Source of the DNA: Moniliella sp. 'wahieum'
Taxonomy: Eukaryota > Basidiomycota > Moniliellomycetes > Moniliellales > Moniliellaceae
Assembly (NCBI GenBank): GCA_003971905.1
Contig: RSEE01000026.1
Span: 496,001-560,000 of the forward strand
Reading direction: 5' to 3'
DNA length: 64,000 bases
Shown here one piece after another: positions 1 to 11,738 of the stretch; the stretch's first letter is position 1; each line of letters starts with the position of its first letter. A program made the position numbers and the translations under genes. Below the pieces are notes generated by a model. It saw nothing but the letters and a program-made list of their open reading frames with translations. It did not search any database and was not told the DNA's origin.

Positions 1-1528
1 CTGGACATTTTCCGAGTCTTTGACTCACTTAACGACCTGGGGAGCCTGCGCCTGGGAATTGACGCAGCCAAGAAGGCGGGCGGCGTGGCAGAGGGTACCG
101 TGTGCTACACTGGCGATGTAGCGAACCCCAAGGCGCACCCCAAGTACACATTGGAGTACTACATGAACCTGGTTGACGAACTGGTCAAGACTGGAATCCA
201 CATTCTCGGTATCAAGGACATGGCAGGCCTTATGAAACCTGCGGCCGCTCGTCTCTTGATCGGTTCAATCCGGAAAAAGTATCCGGACCTTCCCATCCAT
301 GTTCACTCGCACGACACGGCAGGCATTGCGCTCAGCTCCATGCTGGCTGCCGCCGAGGCCGGAGCGGATGTGGTGGACGTAGCGATCGACTTCATGTCAG
401 GGCTCACGTCGCAACCGTCGATGGGCGCACTGGTGGCTGCGCTTGAACAGACGGGGCTCGGTCCCGGTATTCGCCATGAGGACATCATGGCTCTCAACCT
501 GTACTGGACTTCGGTACGCCAATTGTACCAGTGCTTTGCGCAGGAAGTCAAAGCGTCAGATTCGTCCGTGTTTGATCATGAGATGCCCGGTGGACAGTAC
601 ACCAACCTCATGTTCCAGTCCATGTCCCTCGGCCTCGGAAGCCAGTGGAGCGAAGTTAAGAAGGCCTACATTGTGGCCAATAAGCTGTGCGGCGACATTG
701 TCAAGGTCACACCCTCGTCCAAAGTTGTCGGTGACTTTGCTCAGTTCCTTGTTGCCAACAAGTTGACCGCAGCCGAGGTGGAGGAGCGTGCTGACAAGCT
801 CGACTTCCCCAACTCGGTCGTTGAATACTTCCAAGGTTATCTTGGTACGCCTCCCGGTGGCTTCCCTGAGCCGCTGCGGACCAAGCTCCTGCGTGGCAAA
901 CCCAGGATCGAGGGACGGCCCGGGCATCGATGGCGCCCGTTGACTTGCGGCAAATCAAGAAGACCCTGACCAAGAAGTATGGCAAGACGATCACCACTGC
1001 CGATGCAATCAGCTACGCCATGTATCCCAAAGTGTTTGAAGACTTGCAAGACTTTTTGGCCAAATACGGCGACCTTTCTCATCTTCCCACCCGTTACTTC
1101 CTCAGCAAGGCTCCCGTTGGCGAAGAGATTCACGCCTACATTGACCGTGGCAAACTGCTTATTATCAAGTTGTTGGCGGTGGTGCGGTCAATTCGGAGCG
1201 TGGCACACGCGAGGTGTTCTTTGAGCTGAACGCTGAGCCGCGGTCCATCATTGTCGAAGACAAGAATGCAGCGGTGGAGTCGGTGCACCGTGAGCGGGCC
1301 AAGGCGGGCGAACCAGGCCAGGTCGGGTCCCCCCTGGCGGCGGTGGTGGTAGAAGTGCGCACGCAGGTGGGTCGCGTGGTCAAGGCCGGCGACCCTCTGG
1401 CCGTGCTGAGCGCGATGAAGATGGAAACTGTCGTCTCCTCTCCCGTTTCGGGCAAGGTGAAGCGGATCCTTGTCGAGCCCAATGACTCGGTCTCGCAATC
1501 CGACTTGTTGTTCGAGATTGCGGCTTAA
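1..1528 (+). CDS. PYC: pyruvate carboxylase, C-terminal part (5' truncated by window)
   Basis: Biotin-dependent enzyme that carboxylates pyruvate to oxaloacetate (anaplerosis, cytosolic in fungi). The window starts inside the carboxyltransferase domain in frame 1 (LDIFRVFDSLNDLG). Visible are HVHSHDTAG (metal-site histidines), FMSGLTSQPSMG, the conserved DHEMPGGQYTNL block, the PYC/OADA linker, and the C-terminal biotin carrier domain with the biotinyl lysine in LSAMKMETVVSSPVSG. The frame changes twice, near 918 (after GRPG, in a GGG run) and near 1172 (after KLLIIKLLAV). Each shift equals one lost base, and the protein family continues uninterrupted across both, so I read one intact gene with sequence errors. 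The stop follows LLFEIAA at 1526-1528. No intron is seen in this part. Biotin carboxylase and ATP-grasp domains lie outside the window. Confidence 0.95.
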
Positions 1529-3717
1529 CGCGTACCCCCTTCCCGTTCTTTTTTTCTCCCTTTGCTCTCTCTTCCTATTTCCGTGCCCTACCGCTGTCAG
1601 ACCATCTTCGGCACGCACATCCTCTTCCTGCCAGCGGTTTGTTTGTTCTTGAATATGCAGTCGATATAAACCAATCTATCTGCGTGGTACTCATGATCGA
1701 CGAGGCGAGCCAACATCGGTGTGAGACTGATGAACGGTTGATAGGTGATGTACTCCCGTTTTCAACACTCCTCTGCTTCCATACCTCGACAATCTTGATG
1801 GACTCGTAAGCTGGCTAGTATACGGAACATGATTATGACTGTGGTATGGCATCTGACATTCCAGAGCAAGGGAGAGGTTGAATGGTAGCTAACATGCAGT
1901 GTAGACCCTACAACTGCTGCACCTGCGAATCCCGGCTTGGTCGTGTGGCGGGTACATCTGGGATGTGTATACGCGTCCCACGGGACAATTGACGAAGGCA
2001 CCATTGGATGGATTCGATTTCCCATCCGACCGATCGAGGCATTATTTCTTTTCCTGTGTCGATCAACATTGTCCCTGTTGATGGGTTTTCGTACCATTTC
2101 TCAGAGAGACTGAGGGCGGCAGATCCCCGTCGGTTGCCGTTGGTGGTTGATGTGGTGGAGAGACAGAGACAAAGGCGGCCTGGGGGCGCGGGACGTACGG
2201 CTGGTGGATCTTGATGCTCGATGATCTATATCGAGAGATTAATCTCTTGGTTTTGCGTTGACTTTTTTCTCCGACTTTTGGGGCCAATTTCCTTCGACTT
2301 TCCCCGAGACAGTCGGTGGCACGCGACACCCTTGCTACTAAACACCAATCCCACCTTGGAATCCCACATCTCCAATCTCAGATCTCAGAATTGCCCACAA
2401 GTCCAACATCCAGCAGCAGGCGCCTGCCTCGGGGTTCCGGAGCTGGACCCGTGACATGCCAGGGTGCGCTCTGGTGTGCTTGCTTTGCGCGCTTCCACGA
2501 TCCGGCAGGGGGCATTGTGTCGATCACTTCAATCACATGGCAATCATCGACATCATGCATCGTGCATCAGCCAGCGCGCTGCTCAGCCTCAGCGCTGAGC
2601 CTCAGCGCGTGATGCGTGAACGATAATGTCGATCATCGATCATCGATCATCGCCATCTCATTCACCCAATCACTCACTTGACAAATCAGGAAGGTCGATG
2701 AAAAGCGTGTCTGTCTGTCCCTCCATTAGGAGCTTCAAGCTTCAAGTGCTTCCTGGCTCCAGAACGCTCCAGCTCCCCAGCTCCTGAGCCTGTCGAGGGT
2801 CCCAACGCGCTGATGGCGCTGATGCGCTCCTGGCTTACTCGCTGCGCGTTTTGAGAGGCAGTGCGTGTGGGGGCGATTGAATCTATCCACATGCAATGGC
2901 TGCGTGTGGGTATTGATGTGACCGGATCCCGATGCCAAGCGAGACAGCAATCAAGAACTGGGCCAATAGACGATAGGGATTGATTGCTGGTGAGCGATAG
3001 TAGAGAGTAGCGGAGGGAGGAGGAGGGAGGGAGTGGAAGAGGGAAAAACTAAGAGCTACGACTGCCGGGGCTGCTAGATAGGAGGCCAGTCAGCCAGCCA
3101 CATTTCCGCCCGAGCGGAACTAGCGGAGCTAGCCGCTGGATTGAAGTGGCTGGGAGCGCCAGAGTCCGGCTATGCCTTTGGCACACCGCACTAGTGTCCC
3201 AACAGTATTCAGCGCCAGCCACAGCACACCAAGCACGAGACTAAAGCTAGTAAAGGTGCGGCCTGGTGTGGCAGGGTCCGGATCCACAGGGCTTCATTGA
3301 ATATTGACGCGCTGACGCGCTGAGCGCTCGCTGAGCGTCACGGTGACGTGCCGGCGCGAGTGATTACAATCGACGCCCCCCCCCTTTTCCTTGCCACAGC
3401 TTTTGCCCCTCTTGCAGCTTTGACACATTCGCGTATATCGCTGCGGGAATTACTTACGGGTGCATGGGATAATTGATGTAAATCCAAGTTGGTAAGCATT
3501 AATCGATAATCATTCGTCGCAAGGGAATGCCCTGCCTAAGCCAAGCTAGTCGCCCTATAGGTCTTCGATCAATGACGCTAGCGCGGCGCGCGTGAACCGT
3601 GAACTGAATAATGCACTGTGGTGTTTCGGCGTTCAAGTTGAACACGTTGAACGTGCCATTTCAACGTTCCCGCGTTGACGTTTAACATTTAAGGCTCTCA
3701 GATCTTGAGAGAGGTGT

Positions 3718-3762
3718 GTTGAGACGTTGAGACGTTGAGACGTTGAGATGTTGAGACGTTGG
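3718..3762. repeat. short tandem array, unit GTTGAGAC
   Basis: About five copies of the 8-base word GTTGAGAC in a row, one copy changed to GTTGAGAT. The flanks are related words (TCAACGTTCC, GTCAACGCGTCAACG), so the array sits in a wider zone of CAACGT/ACGTTG sequence. Confidence 0.75.
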
Positions 3763-4219
3763 GGGTTGGACGTCAACGCGTCAACGTCGTTAACGTAGAG
3801 GCGCATGGACAGGAGCGAGTCTGATATAAATTTGACCCTCCATCGGCGTAGGAGGGTAGGTACCGGTAACCTCGGTGCCTTTTCAAATTTCACTAGCTCC
3901 ACAGCCGCTAGGAACTGTTACTAGGGTGACCGGTGATTGATGATTGATGATTGATGATGTCGATGATGCAATGATGTGCAGCTAGGAACTCGCAATGCAA
4001 ATGCAAAAAATTAACGCACAGGGGGTGCATACATTTTCTTTGCTACTAACAGCTCCAATCCTTAGATCCTACTCTACTCTGGACTCCGGACGCGATCGGC
4101 ACCTTGTGGCCTCAGCACGGCATCAGTACTCAGTTACTCAGGTGGCCTCAGCGCCAGCGCGCACCTCGGTGCCTACCCTCCCCACCACAGCCAGCCTCAG
4201 AGCATCACATGTCACACAT

Positions 4220-4454
4220 GTTGACTGTGATCCTCTGGCTCCCAGTCGGTAGACCAGGTTCGCCTCGGTTCCATCGGCTTCCACGCTGACGTCCCTGCGT
4301 GTCATGTCCCTGTGCCCTGCACTCTCTCCTGGTGACTCACTGTCCCTGTGCCTAGTCCAGCCTCCTATATAGATGCCTCTGTACCCAGACCCAACTCTGG
4401 CTCCAATCCATCACCTTCTCCTCATCCTTCTGCCCGTCCGGCTCCCTAGGCCAA
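4220..4454. repeat. copy A of a 235-bp direct repeat
   Basis: Nearly the same sequence recurs at 5354-5584 in the same orientation, starting GTTGACTGTGATCC and ending GCTCCCTAGGCCAA. Differences are mainly small indels. Each copy has CTCCTATATAGATGCC followed by a CT-rich run, which looks like a TATA box with initiator region. It could be a fragment of an interspersed element or a duplicated promoter. Confidence 0.8.
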
Positions 4455-4574
4455 CAGAGCTACAATCTGATCCCCCGGAAGGGGAGCGCTCTTCAAGCAA
4501 GCCCCCCCCAGCCTACAAGCCCAAGCTAAGCCGCCAAGCCCCAAGACACACCCGTCCTCCCGCCCAACAACACC

Positions 4575-4654
4575 ACCGCCACAATCGGCACCTTACCGCC
4601 CACAATCGGATACTACCGCCACAATCGGCATACTACCGCCACAATCGGCACACT
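4575..4654. repeat. 20-bp tandem repeat, four copies
   Basis: Four consecutive copies of ACCGCCACAATCGGCATACT with a few changes (CACCTT, CCCACA, CACACT variants). Non-coding as far as can be seen. Confidence 0.8.
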
Positions 4655-5353
4655 CGTCCCCAAGAGGGCAATGATTTTTAGGGACAACACGACGACGGAA
4701 CAAAACGTGTCGGTATCGTCAACGAGACGAATTCCTCCAACGACAAAACGGCGCAGGCGAATCGCAGAAAGCGGGGGTGGTGCTCATCAAGTGCCCCACC
4801 CACGGCTACACGCCCCGGATTGCCAATTCATCCGGGGCACCTGGGGAAAGGATGGGGGGGGGTGGTACCCCACTTCTTCCACCCTCTTTTCAACACAAGA
4901 GAACCCAAACAGATCAAGACGGTTGACGCATAGCGCCCGTTCATTTCCCATGCCCAATGGACCCACTGGCACCAGGCATGCGGAACCAAACAACTACCAA
5001 ACGCATCCAATTTTGATGCCAAACGACCTTGGACCGCATTTACTCCAAGTTTCCAATTTTCTTTCACTACACCTATAACTGGTGCTTTTACTTTTGCCCA
5101 CCAAATCGCTTCGGGGCGCAACCCCTACTACTTTACTCTAAGACTTCTACAAGCATCTGGCGGTCGCACAATACACCAACCACAAGCGCTCGGCTCGTTC
5201 AGGTGTCATCCTGGACAGGGGGTGTAGGCCAGTCGTGTGGCCATGCACAACTCCAGGCCATTCGTCCGGTTGCCACTCGTCCTCCCCTCTCTACATCCAC
5301 TGGCGAGCTCATCCCACAACCGATGTCTCCGGGTTCCCTGGGCCAGCGGGGGT

Positions 5354-5584
5354 GTTGACTGTGATCCTCTGGCTCCCAGTCGGTAGACCAGGTTCGCCTC
5401 GGTTCCATCGGCTTCCAGCTGACGTCCCTGCGTGTCACTGTCCCTGTGCCCATGCATCTCTCTGTGTGACTCACCCTGTGCCTAGTCCAGCCTCCTATAT
5501 AGATGCCTCTGTACCCAGACCCAACTCTGGCTCCAATCCAATCACCTTTCCTCATCCTTCTGCCCGTCCGGCTCCCTAGGCCAA
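5354..5584. repeat. copy B of the 235-bp direct repeat
   Basis: Second copy of the sequence at 4220-4454, about 1.1 kb downstream in the same orientation. The TATATA box and following CT-rich stretch are kept exactly; the centre differs by several short indels. Confidence 0.8.
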
Positions 5585-5767
5585 ACAACATGCATGTCAC
5601 CAGCTCGCCACGGCGCGATTGGGCGACCCCGCGCACAGTGACCGGTGACCGGTGACCCAAGTGACCGAGTGTTCTCACGTTCTCCCGAAGTACCAGCGTG
5701 GTGGTCTAGTGTCCCCGGTGGTCAGCCGGTGGCGAACGCAATTCGATCTTCCTTCTTCCTTCTTCCT

Positions 5768-5882
5768 TCAAGCTTCAAGCTTCAAGCTTCAAGCTTCAAG
5801 AGCTTCAAGCTTCAAAGGCTTGAAACAATATCCACCGACCATCGAACAATCGATCATTGTTACTTCAAGCTTCAAGCTTCAA
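5768..5882. repeat. GCTTCAA heptamer arrays
   Basis: Two arrays of the 7-base word GCTTCAA (about 5768-5819 and 5863-5881) separated by unique sequence. The same word, alone or doubled, recurs in other gene-free stretches of the window, for example near 2734, 6500, 14348, 16125 (reverse), 23083, 46660 (reverse) and 47073. Confidence 0.75.
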
Positions 5883-6897
5883 TAAACGTTTCGACAAAGC
5901 AGGAGACGGGTCTAGGTCTTAGATATTAGATCTTAGATCTTAGGATGCCTTAGCCTCCGCCTGTCTCCGCCCGAAAGGCCTGTGCGGGACAGAGAATGTT
6001 GGGTGGTGTAGAGGACAGAATCCATTTTCACTGGGACGTTGAGACAGAATGTGCGGTACAGGCGAAAAAACCATGCCAGGCTGACTGGCGCCGAGTAGCA
6101 CTAGTCACTAGTCACTGACATGTGGCCTACCAACGCGTAACCCTAGAGAGGATGTGATGCTACCGCCTAGAATGCGCTAATGACTAGCTTTACTGGTTGG
6201 CTACTCTATGTAAGCTGGTTACGGTGTTATGGTCAGGACGGGTGGCGGTGGTATGGGGCGCGAGGGGTTTTGACTAAATAGTGACTGCGCATCACTGGTG
6301 AGAGTATACATCATGCATGGCATGTTATAGGGGGATGCGGGTTAGTTTGGGTGTTGGATTGGCCGCGGTAGATCGATCTGCAGGAAAGAGCGATGGCTTT
6401 TTTTGTGGTTACCAAAAGATAAGTTTTGTGGGGGTGCGAGCTCCTGTGCGGATGCGTACTGTGAGTGTGGCAAGGGCGGTGCTGCCCCGATACGAAAGCT
6501 CTTCAAGCTTCAGGCTACGCCGGCTGCTCCTGAGGCCTCAGCCTGAGGGGCCTGAGTACCCTGAGTCCTGCGTGCTGAGTTCCGCGTTACCCGCACCCGG
6601 CGATGGGATGCGCTGATGGATGTGCTAGGGATGTGCTACTGAAGAATAAATACTGGCGGGGTTCTTCTGCGCGGTGATCGTTGCCTGAGTTGATGCGTGA
6701 TGCCGATGCAGCTCATGGCGCGGGCATCCGCCCACTGTCGGGTCCCGCAGTGTCTTCCCGCTTAGAGTGGCCTGGCGCCTGCCGCCCGCACCACCCGAGT
6801 GTGTCCAGGCACCGTCACCAGACCAGCCGGTGGCTGGGTGGTGGCATTTGATATTCGCCCAGCATTCACCTGCCCCTCCGACGCCGACAACCACGCC

Positions 6898-6940
6898 GAC
6901 AACCACCACTGCTACCACCACCACCACCACCACCACCACA
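6898..6940. repeat. CCA trinucleotide microsatellite
   Basis: Run of CCA/ACC triplets just upstream of the probable start codon of the following gene. It could be read as poly-Thr or poly-His in open frames, but it most likely lies in the 5' leader. Confidence 0.6.
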
Positions 6941-7009
6941 CCCTCCTCCAGCGCGTGTGGTTCCACCTCCACCCGTTGCGCGCGTCCGTCTCGGCGCCGT
7001 GGCCCCAAC

Positions 7010-10000
7010 ATGTCTGCTCCCCGCCACTCCTCGGGTTCGTCCCGCTTCGGACGGGCACGGGGTATATTTTCCCGTGCTGCCGCCCTCCTCAAGCCCTCGT
7101 CTGGATCAGGGTCAGCCCCCGTCCAGCCTACCCATGGAAGCAGTGTATCGGTCTTGCCCGTCACCCCTGCCTCCTCTTCCTGCAATCCCTTGGCCGTCGG
7201 CCCAGCCCACCAGCACTCCGACGGTCGTCATAGCTCCATCCAGCTTCAATGTTCCCCGCCTTCCCAACAGGATTTGCACCAGGATGGGGCCATTCCCCGC
7301 GACTCTTTTCCTTCCAACTCTGCCCTCTCCCTGGTCCCGCCCCGAGCCCCTTGGCTTCGACGTGACTCGTCTCGGTCCAGCAACGGGAACAGCTCTCCTT
7401 CTCTTTATCCCTTAGCGACCCGTTCTCCCAATCCAACGCCTCCGTCACAGCACCCTCCTCACCCGCCACTGACGTCCCCGTCTCGTCGCCCATGTCGTCA
7501 TCGGCCGTCATTGACACCATTACTTCCTCACCAACCAATAAAAAAAGGGCCCGCAAGGATTCGCGGTGGACCAGGTTTCGCTCCAGCTCTCTCAACCTAC
7601 TCAAGAAACCCCCCTCGGTCGATGCAGTTACCTGCCCGGTGTGGGAGGTGCAGCCAGCTTCCCCTTTGAGTGAGCCCACATCCCCTCTGTCCTTTCCAGA
7701 TGCATCGGTTCGGTCCTTACCGAAATTGAGTCTTGGGGGGGCATCGTCGCCGCTGCCCCGTAACGGGCAGAATGCTGTCTCCCAGTCCAGAGCGTCCAGC
7801 GTCGCGTCGTTCTACTCTACCGCCGAGGTCGCCGCCCCCAACGTGACCACAACTGCGGGCCAGCAGGTCGACGACCCGCATGACCCGTGTCCATCTTTGC
7901 CCCCATCCATGTCACAGTCGACTGCGTTACCGAGCCGTCCAAGTTTCTTGACTGTTGCTGCTCCTCTGGATGGCATGCTCCTTTCCCCGGGCCAGGTTGT
8001 CGACGTGGCGGGCCAGGTACATACCGTGCGTATTCCTCCCTTTGATCGATACACCGTCCGCTGAACTGTTATTGACATTCATTCGCCATCATACAGGTTA
8101 CTTCTGCGCCGGCCTCTCAACATGATTTGCTGGAGGGCGTGAAAGACGAGACGATGCCGACACGCCGTCCTTCGCTGCCCACCTCTTCAAGTGAGGTCAG
8201 CAGAGATGTTGGGGTGAGCGGGAACGCCGCAAGGGCTTCGCCGTCTCGGCCGTCTTCGCCGCGCCCATCGTTGCCAAATCATGTGCCTGTGCCGGACTTT
8301 CTTGCCGATGCACTCAACTTGGAGCCAGATATGACGCTTGATCAGCCTGTTTCTCTTGGTTCTCGGGATATGACGACTGCGCAACTAAACCAACCAACTA
8401 CTCAAATGCCTGACTCTGGTCTAGCCAACCCGCGCCGCTCTTCCGCTGCGTTCTTGTCCTCCCGGCTTCAAAAGGATGGCCTTGCACCTTCGGAAGACTC
8501 GGAGCTGGCCTCAGCGTCGATCTCTCCCGATTGCATTCCCCAAGATGTGGCTACCGATCGACTCGCCTTCACCAATCAAGATGCTGCTGCATCCTTGTCC
8601 ACTCCTCAGGACCAATCCATGGCAGCGTCTGCTCCATCTCGCTCGGCTTCGGGTGGGAACAGAGGCTCGGCCCTCACTACCCGTCCACTCTCCCCAATTA
8701 CCTTTCCCGCTCGACCTAATTCTCCTGGTATCAGGAGTCCCCGCGCGTCGGGCCTAGCTTCAGCAGCAGTATTCAAAAGAGTTCGATCCCCTCTTACGTC
8801 CACCCAAGAACGGAGAGCAAGTGTCCCATATCCTCCCACTTCCCCACAAGCCGGGCCCGACGCACTCTCCGTACTCGACTCGGGCGCCAAGAGGGCTTTG
8901 TACAACTGTACCTTGCTCAAGCTCCAGCCTCGGATTGCCGTTGCACTCAAAGAGGCGCTCGCTGCAGTGGAGGAGCCCAACTTGACGATCCGGGCCGGGG
9001 CGGAAGCACCACCTAGCTTGGGGACTCACGTGATGGCCGCGATCGTGGCTCCTTCAGGATCCGTGAGCTCACATATGCAAGCACTTATGCTCACCGCAAC
9101 CCAATTCGTTACAAACGGTTTGGTGACCGACCTGATGTTCCCACGGAGTATGAACCCATCGCGCGCCGTTCAGGTCCATGAAAGTGCCCATGGTGCTTCG
9201 CGGCACCTACGTGCCGCGCTCGGTCGGTCTTCCATCCTCGTTCGTCTCTTGAATCCGACCTTAACATCCTTCTCTCGTCCCCAAGCTCAGGAAATTGCTC
9301 CACTTCAGATCCGGTATGGTCGCGATCTGCTGCCCCCGGCAGTTGTCGGTTTGGCTGGGCGGGCAGGCATGAGAGCCAAGGCGGAAGCACTTGCTTCCCC
9401 AGCTGTCGTCTTGCCTACCACCACAGTCCCTGACCCATCGCATGGCTTGGCGCGCTGGGTCGCCCGCCCATCGTTTAAAGACCGGTGCTGCGAATGGGTT
9501 GTTGCGTCCGACGGCCAGGAGTTGATCACCCGTTCGGTCAACGCAAGGCCAGGCAAAGTATCTTTTTCTTTTAGTCCCCGGATGCAAGCCTGGTTGCGCC
9601 CACTACCCCAGAACACGAGACCATTCCTCGTCCCGCCAGTCGACACCAGCCTGGCCGCCAACGTCCCTTGTCGGCTCTTTCTCTTGCGCCCTCCCGATCA
9701 GCCTCTCCAGCCCCCGAGTCGCCTTTCCGCCGGCGTCGGCTTAGCCAGCCCGCTTTGTCCACCAGCTTTACCCAAACGCCAAAGAAGATCAAACGTTTGT
9801 CCCTCGCTTTCGTGAGTCCTGTTTCGGAGGCACCAGAGCGCGTGGCTAGCCCCGATTCCGACGTGTTTGCTCCATTGGAGCTCTCTGCCTCGGACAAACG
9901 ACGTTCCACCGCATCAACGATCACAATGGGTTCGACTGCCTCCAAACGCCGTTCAGCACCATGGCTGCCCCGGGTTGCTGTGCCCGAGGATGACGACGAT

Positions 10001-11738
10001 GGGGATAAGACGGTGACTGCATCTCTGCCGCTGTCCACGCCCATGCCCACGTCCAATCGGAGACAGTCGACGTACTCGCTTGTGTCTAGTTCAGGGTCTA
10101 TGGGTACTGTCTTCCCATCCAAGTTGTCTGTCGAGCAGACCGCCCCCGCTACACCGCGCAAACCGTCGCCTTTGTCCCTCGATTCCCCCAGCGGGGAGGA
10201 AGACAATGTGAGCCCAATGCGATCATCCATCCCACGTTCTACATCGGTCCCTTTGGTGGCTGGCCGGCCTGCTGGTCGCTTGTCTCATCGCAGGAGCGAG
10301 GTAATGACCGAATTTGGTACGGTGCCCGAAGCCCCCACCGAGTCGGACTCGGATGAGGAACGTCCCTTGTCGGCGTTATGGACGGGAAGAGGTAGTGAGA
10401 CGAGTCTCGCTCCCTTTTCCGCACCTGGATCCACCGTTTCTACCGCCCGCACTTCTCCTAGCCCTCACCGTGCTCGCGCTTCCACTGGGTCTCAACCCAA
10501 GCCCAGTCCCAAGCCCAAGCCCAACCCGTCTCACACTTCCCGCCCGTCCCAGTCTGGCAGTGCAATCGATGGGCGCCCTTCTCCCCTGTACCAGGTACGC
10601 AAGATCCCGTCCAGCCCACCTCCACCACGGATCATACCCTGCACACCACTTTGCCAGATCGGTACCAACACCAACGTAACCCTCTCCCCTCCGTTTCAGT
10701 GGGCCCGCGCACCAGCACCGGCACCCACATCAACCCCCGACCCCGAAGTTCGACAGGCTCAGTTGCACGAAGCCCACAAAAACTTGCTTCGCCAGAGTCG
10801 TCAACGGAGGAACAGCAATCGAACTTCCCATACCCTTCTGGATCCTACCTATGGTGCAGGTCACGCTTCGGCCCGCGCGCCAGCACAGGTGTTTGCCGGA
10901 TCCCATGCGCGAGTTGGGACAGGTCGTACGGCCCCTTCGGCTGCGTCGGACACTCGGATCTCCGGTGCCGGTCCTGGTTCACGCCCAGGTTCGGCATTGG
11001 GCAGGGGATCCGGCACCAGTGGTAGCATCACCACTCCGCCCCAGCCTGCCACACCTTCAGACTCTGCTCTTGCTTCCCCCGCTTCGTTTCCGTCTCCCTC
11101 GGGAGCGCACAGGGCCCAGTCGCCCACGCCCCGTACGCGCAGGGGCAGCACCACGCCGGGTGCCCAGCTCCCACACCGGTCTCCTAGCGTTCCCACCGCT
11201 CCTTTGATCGATCTCCGTCAGGATCTTGCCCTGGCCCACGTCGCTCCACGTTCGGTCCAGGAGGAAACACCCTCGTCCCGCCGCCACCAGAAGGAGGACC
11301 AGCAGCCCCGACGTACCCGTCATACGTCCCTTGTTTCTGCGCCGGGCGGGTTCGCCGGGATGCCCTCCTCGGCACGAGAGTTTGGGTGGGCAGGTCCGAT
11401 GGGCCCAATGGCTATGGGCATGCCGGGACCATCTTTGCCCTTGGCTCCTTTTCCCCAGATGCAGTTCCAGCACCTCCAGGCGCAGCAGCACCATGCGTAC
11501 CAGCATACCCTTCTTCAACAGCAGATGGGGATGGGGATGGGCATGGGCATGGGCATGGGGCATGGGCATGGGCATGGGCATGGGGATGGGCATGGGCATG
11601 GGGATGGGCATGGGGATGGGCATGGGGATGGGGATGGGTGTGGGAATGGGGATGCCCTCTCACCCCTTCCCTCAGTACGCCTCCTTGCCACCCCAACCGT
11701 CGTCGCAGCGGAGGCGCAAGTCCTCAGCTGTGATCTAA
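7010..11738 (+). CDS. large Ser/Pro-rich protein with C-terminal Met-Gly repeats, function unknown
   Basis: I do not recognise a catalytic domain. The likely start is the ATG at 7010 (MSAPRHSSGSSRFGRARG). One intron is clear, 8017-8096 (GTACAT...ATACAG), joining VVDVAGQ to VTSAPASQHD in phase 0. Frames change by one lost base somewhere in 7150-7480 and again in about 9480-9660. The middle has a less disordered stretch (about 8870-9500) containing RWVARPSFKDRCCEW. After it come acidic and basic low-complexity segments (PEDDDDGDKT; ESDSDEERP), Gln/His-rich sequence and a Met-Gly tail. Past the repeat the best ending is YASLPPQPSSQRRRKSSAVI with stop at 11736-11738. About 1,500 residues, mostly disordered by composition; a regulatory or scaffold role is only a guess. 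Confidence 0.6.
11521..11650 (+). repeat. coding GGGATG/GGGCATG repeat (Met-Gly tract)
   Basis: About 20 tandem copies of a six-base unit GGSATG, encoding alternating Met-Gly. In the middle (about 11558, GGGGCATG) the phase slips by one base, so Met-Gly turns into His-Gly in the upstream frame, while a second frame keeps Met-Gly and leads to a plausible C terminus. Replication slippage or sequencing error in the repeat is the simplest cause. Confidence 0.75.

Larger units (their letters stand above)
1529..7009. other. 5.5-kb intergenic region, repeat-rich, no supported gene
   Basis: No open frame here resembles a protein family, and the frames present are short and low in complexity. It holds the 3' flank of pyruvate carboxylase, a pair of about 235-bp direct repeats with a TATATA box, two short tandem arrays, GCTTCAA arrays, ATCATCGATC runs (2625-2652), a GATGATT run (3934-3970), CACTAGTCACTAGTC (about 6099-6115) and palindromic TGAGGCCTCAG-type words (6529-6560). 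The right end, with CCA repeats, should contain the promoter and 5' UTR of the next gene. Confidence 0.7.

Noticed and set aside
3718-5882. CRISPR-like array from the tandem repeats
   Set aside because: Repeats are directly adjacent with no unique spacers, there are no cas genes, and the genome is eukaryotic.
6625-7185. 186-codon minus-strand frame with poly-Val
   Set aside because: The poly-Val comes from the CCA microsatellite read backwards; it is the shadow of the 5' end of the Ser/Pro-rich gene.
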